From positions 1 to 33,277 of the forward strand of contig CAIWMU010000066.1 in assembly GCA_903913865.1 (NCBI GenBank): a stretch of DNA of 33,277 bases. The letters run 5' to 3'. Below are positions 32,759 through 33,277 of the stretch, piece by piece. Below the pieces are notes generated by a model. The model did not search any database. It saw only the letters and a program-made list of their open reading frames with translations, and was not told the DNA's origin. Source of the DNA: an uncultured Verrucomicrobia subdivision 3 bacterium (GTDB lineage: Bacteria; Verrucomicrobiota; Verrucomicrobiia; Limisphaerales; UBA8199). The number at the start of each line of letters is the position of its first letter. Positions within the stretch are counted from its first letter, which is position 1. The position numbers and the translations under genes are program-made.

Positions 32759-32893
32759 CCCGGGGTTGAGAGGAGCGACACCCCGGGAATACGAGAACAG
32801 ATTATGCCCGATCCCGGAGGGGATCGCAGGGTGTTGGCCATGGCTGATAGGAAGCGTCCCGTGTGCATGCTGCGCTGGCATCCCACCGGGATG
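32759..32893. repeat. Cluster of three short GC-rich hairpins (REP-like)
   Basis: Three near-perfect hairpins follow each other: CCCGGGGT/ACCCCGGG (32759-32787), CGATCCC-GGAG-GGGATCG (32809-32826) and CATCCC-ACC-GGGATG (32879-32893). The last two share the ATCCC/GGGAT core. No coding frame explains them. Series of small ATCCC-type dyads are a pattern of dispersed REP-like or non-autonomous elements. The hairpins are seen directly; the element class is inferred. Confidence 0.6.
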
Positions 32894-33064
32894 GCCGCAC
32901 CCAGGACATGGACTCTTGCTCCCTGTTGCACGAGCACGGGCACCAGGTGGGGGGGCGCCTGGAGCCGGACCAAAGCGCAGAAAGTGATTGAACAAGACTG
33001 GACTCAAACTATGGGTTGACCCCTTTTTCAGCTGGAGCGACGGGGTCGGTTTGGCCTTGGGGCA
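32894..33064. other. Intergenic, no gene seen
   Basis: I see no credible coding sequence. GGG-TTGA-CCC followed by C and TTTTT at 33013-33028 resembles a very weak terminator, but a 3-bp stem is not enough to call one. Confidence 0.4.
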
Positions 33065-33159
33065 GGTCGTGCCGACCACCGCTATTGTTTGGCCTCTGGG
33101 CGCTTAGTCGGCACGGAGTTGGTCCCAGGAGTCGGGGTTAACCCGACTTTCGCACGACC
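33065..33159. repeat. Nested, mutually exclusive inverted repeats
   Basis: An outer 8-bp repeat GGTCGTGC (33065-33072) / GCACGACC (33152-33159) encloses AGTCGGG-GTTAA-CCCGACT (33130-33148). A 9-bp repeat, CGTGCCGAC (33068-33076) with GTCGGCACG (33107-33115), overlaps the left outer arm, so the outer and the 9-bp stems cannot form together. The GTCGG/CCGAC word recurs throughout. It may be a structured RNA, the end of an element or a recombination site; the sequence alone does not decide. Confidence 0.55.
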
Positions 33160-33201
33160 CTCGTTAAGTTGTTGATGATCAGGCCTCGAAATATTTAGGC
33201 A

Positions 33202-33277
33202 CTACAAAGTCGTTGTGGTTTGGACTTCCAATTTTGTCTTTGGAAGGTCCTTCCAGTTCACCTTGAGTTTGTCATAG
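33202..33277 (-). CDS. Possible 3' end of a gene cut by the window edge
   Basis: On the minus strand an open frame enters from the right edge and reads YDKLKVNWKDLPKTKLEV, then QTTTL and TAG at 33202-33204. The Lys-, Leu- and Trp-containing composition differs from the Pro/Arg/Ser-rich noise frames nearby and looks like a real C-terminus. At only 24 full codons it cannot be assigned to a family. Confidence 0.35.
   Translation of the reverse strand, partial: YDKLKVNWKDLPKTKLEVQTTTTL

Noticed and set aside
32660-33079. 139-codon minus-strand frame at the right end
   Set aside because: Pro-, Gly- and Ala-rich translation of a hairpin-bearing spacer; no Shine-Dalgarno and no protein-like segment.
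1-33277. CRISPR array or insertion sequence
   Set aside because: No regularly spaced direct repeats, no cas-like gene and no transposase frame were found on reading both strands.

Overview
The window (about 58-60% G+C by eye) looks like the chromosome of a Gram-negative bacterium. It has an MCE/MlaE/MlaF lipid-transport set, Sec signal peptides on secreted enzymes and the paired DEAH helicases HrpA and HrpB. A PVC-group organism (Verrucomicrobiota or Lentisphaerota) is the best guess. The reasons are the gene mix (membrane PIN/TRAM protein, GAF protein with a CxxC pair, Ski2-like helicase with a DUF3516-type tail), the scarcity of Shine-Dalgarno sites, and the hairpin-rich spacer at the right end. 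This is an inference from gene content, not from a marker gene.

Layout. 1-1164: mostly non-coding, with tRNA-Ala(CGC) and a possible small membrane protein. 1165-6247: a NamA-type flavin oxidoreductase with a strong terminator; a divergent pair of an SMP-30/gluconolactonase-like protein (-) and a Ser/Thr kinase (+); then aguB (N-carbamoylputrescine amidase) and gluQ (glutamyl-Q tRNA-Asp synthetase), packed tightly behind the kinase. A tRNA-Glu(TTC) with a clear promoter faces gluQ. 6467-14569: a long minus-strand gene train, read from right to left as mlaE-mlaF-mlaD, PIN/TRAM protein, DUF2007 protein, GlcD-like FAD oxidase, an unknown 80-residue protein and a secreted prolyl oligopeptidase that ends in a textbook terminator. 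The first six genes overlap or lie within 13 nt of each other, so they are very probably co-transcribed.

14704-17057: pabB-pabC (p-aminobenzoate, hence folate), divergent from mlaE. 17117-23908: hrpB (-), a 35-codon leader ORF overlapping a GAF/CxxC-zinc protein (+), a Ski2-like helicase (-) and a DUF456 membrane protein (-). 24072-25845: purU (formyl-THF deformylase) and a beta-hydroxyacid dehydrogenase. 25832-32590: a minus-strand block of an RNase H-fold exonuclease-like protein, hrpA, and an unrecognised 689-residue protein whose start overlaps the hrpA stop. 32591-33277: a non-coding, inverted-repeat-rich stretch and the possible 3' end of a gene cut by the window edge.

Functionally the window is mostly housekeeping: folate and one-carbon metabolism (pabB, pabC, purU), polyamine synthesis (aguB), tRNA modification (gluQ), outer-membrane lipid transport (mlaEFD) and RNA remodelling (three DExH helicases, a PIN/TRAM protein and an RNase H-fold protein). 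I see no CRISPR array, transposase, phage gene or recognisable defence island. The least explained items are the 689-residue protein coupled to hrpA, the GTGA-coupled leader peptide of the GAF protein, and the nested hairpins at 32759-33159.
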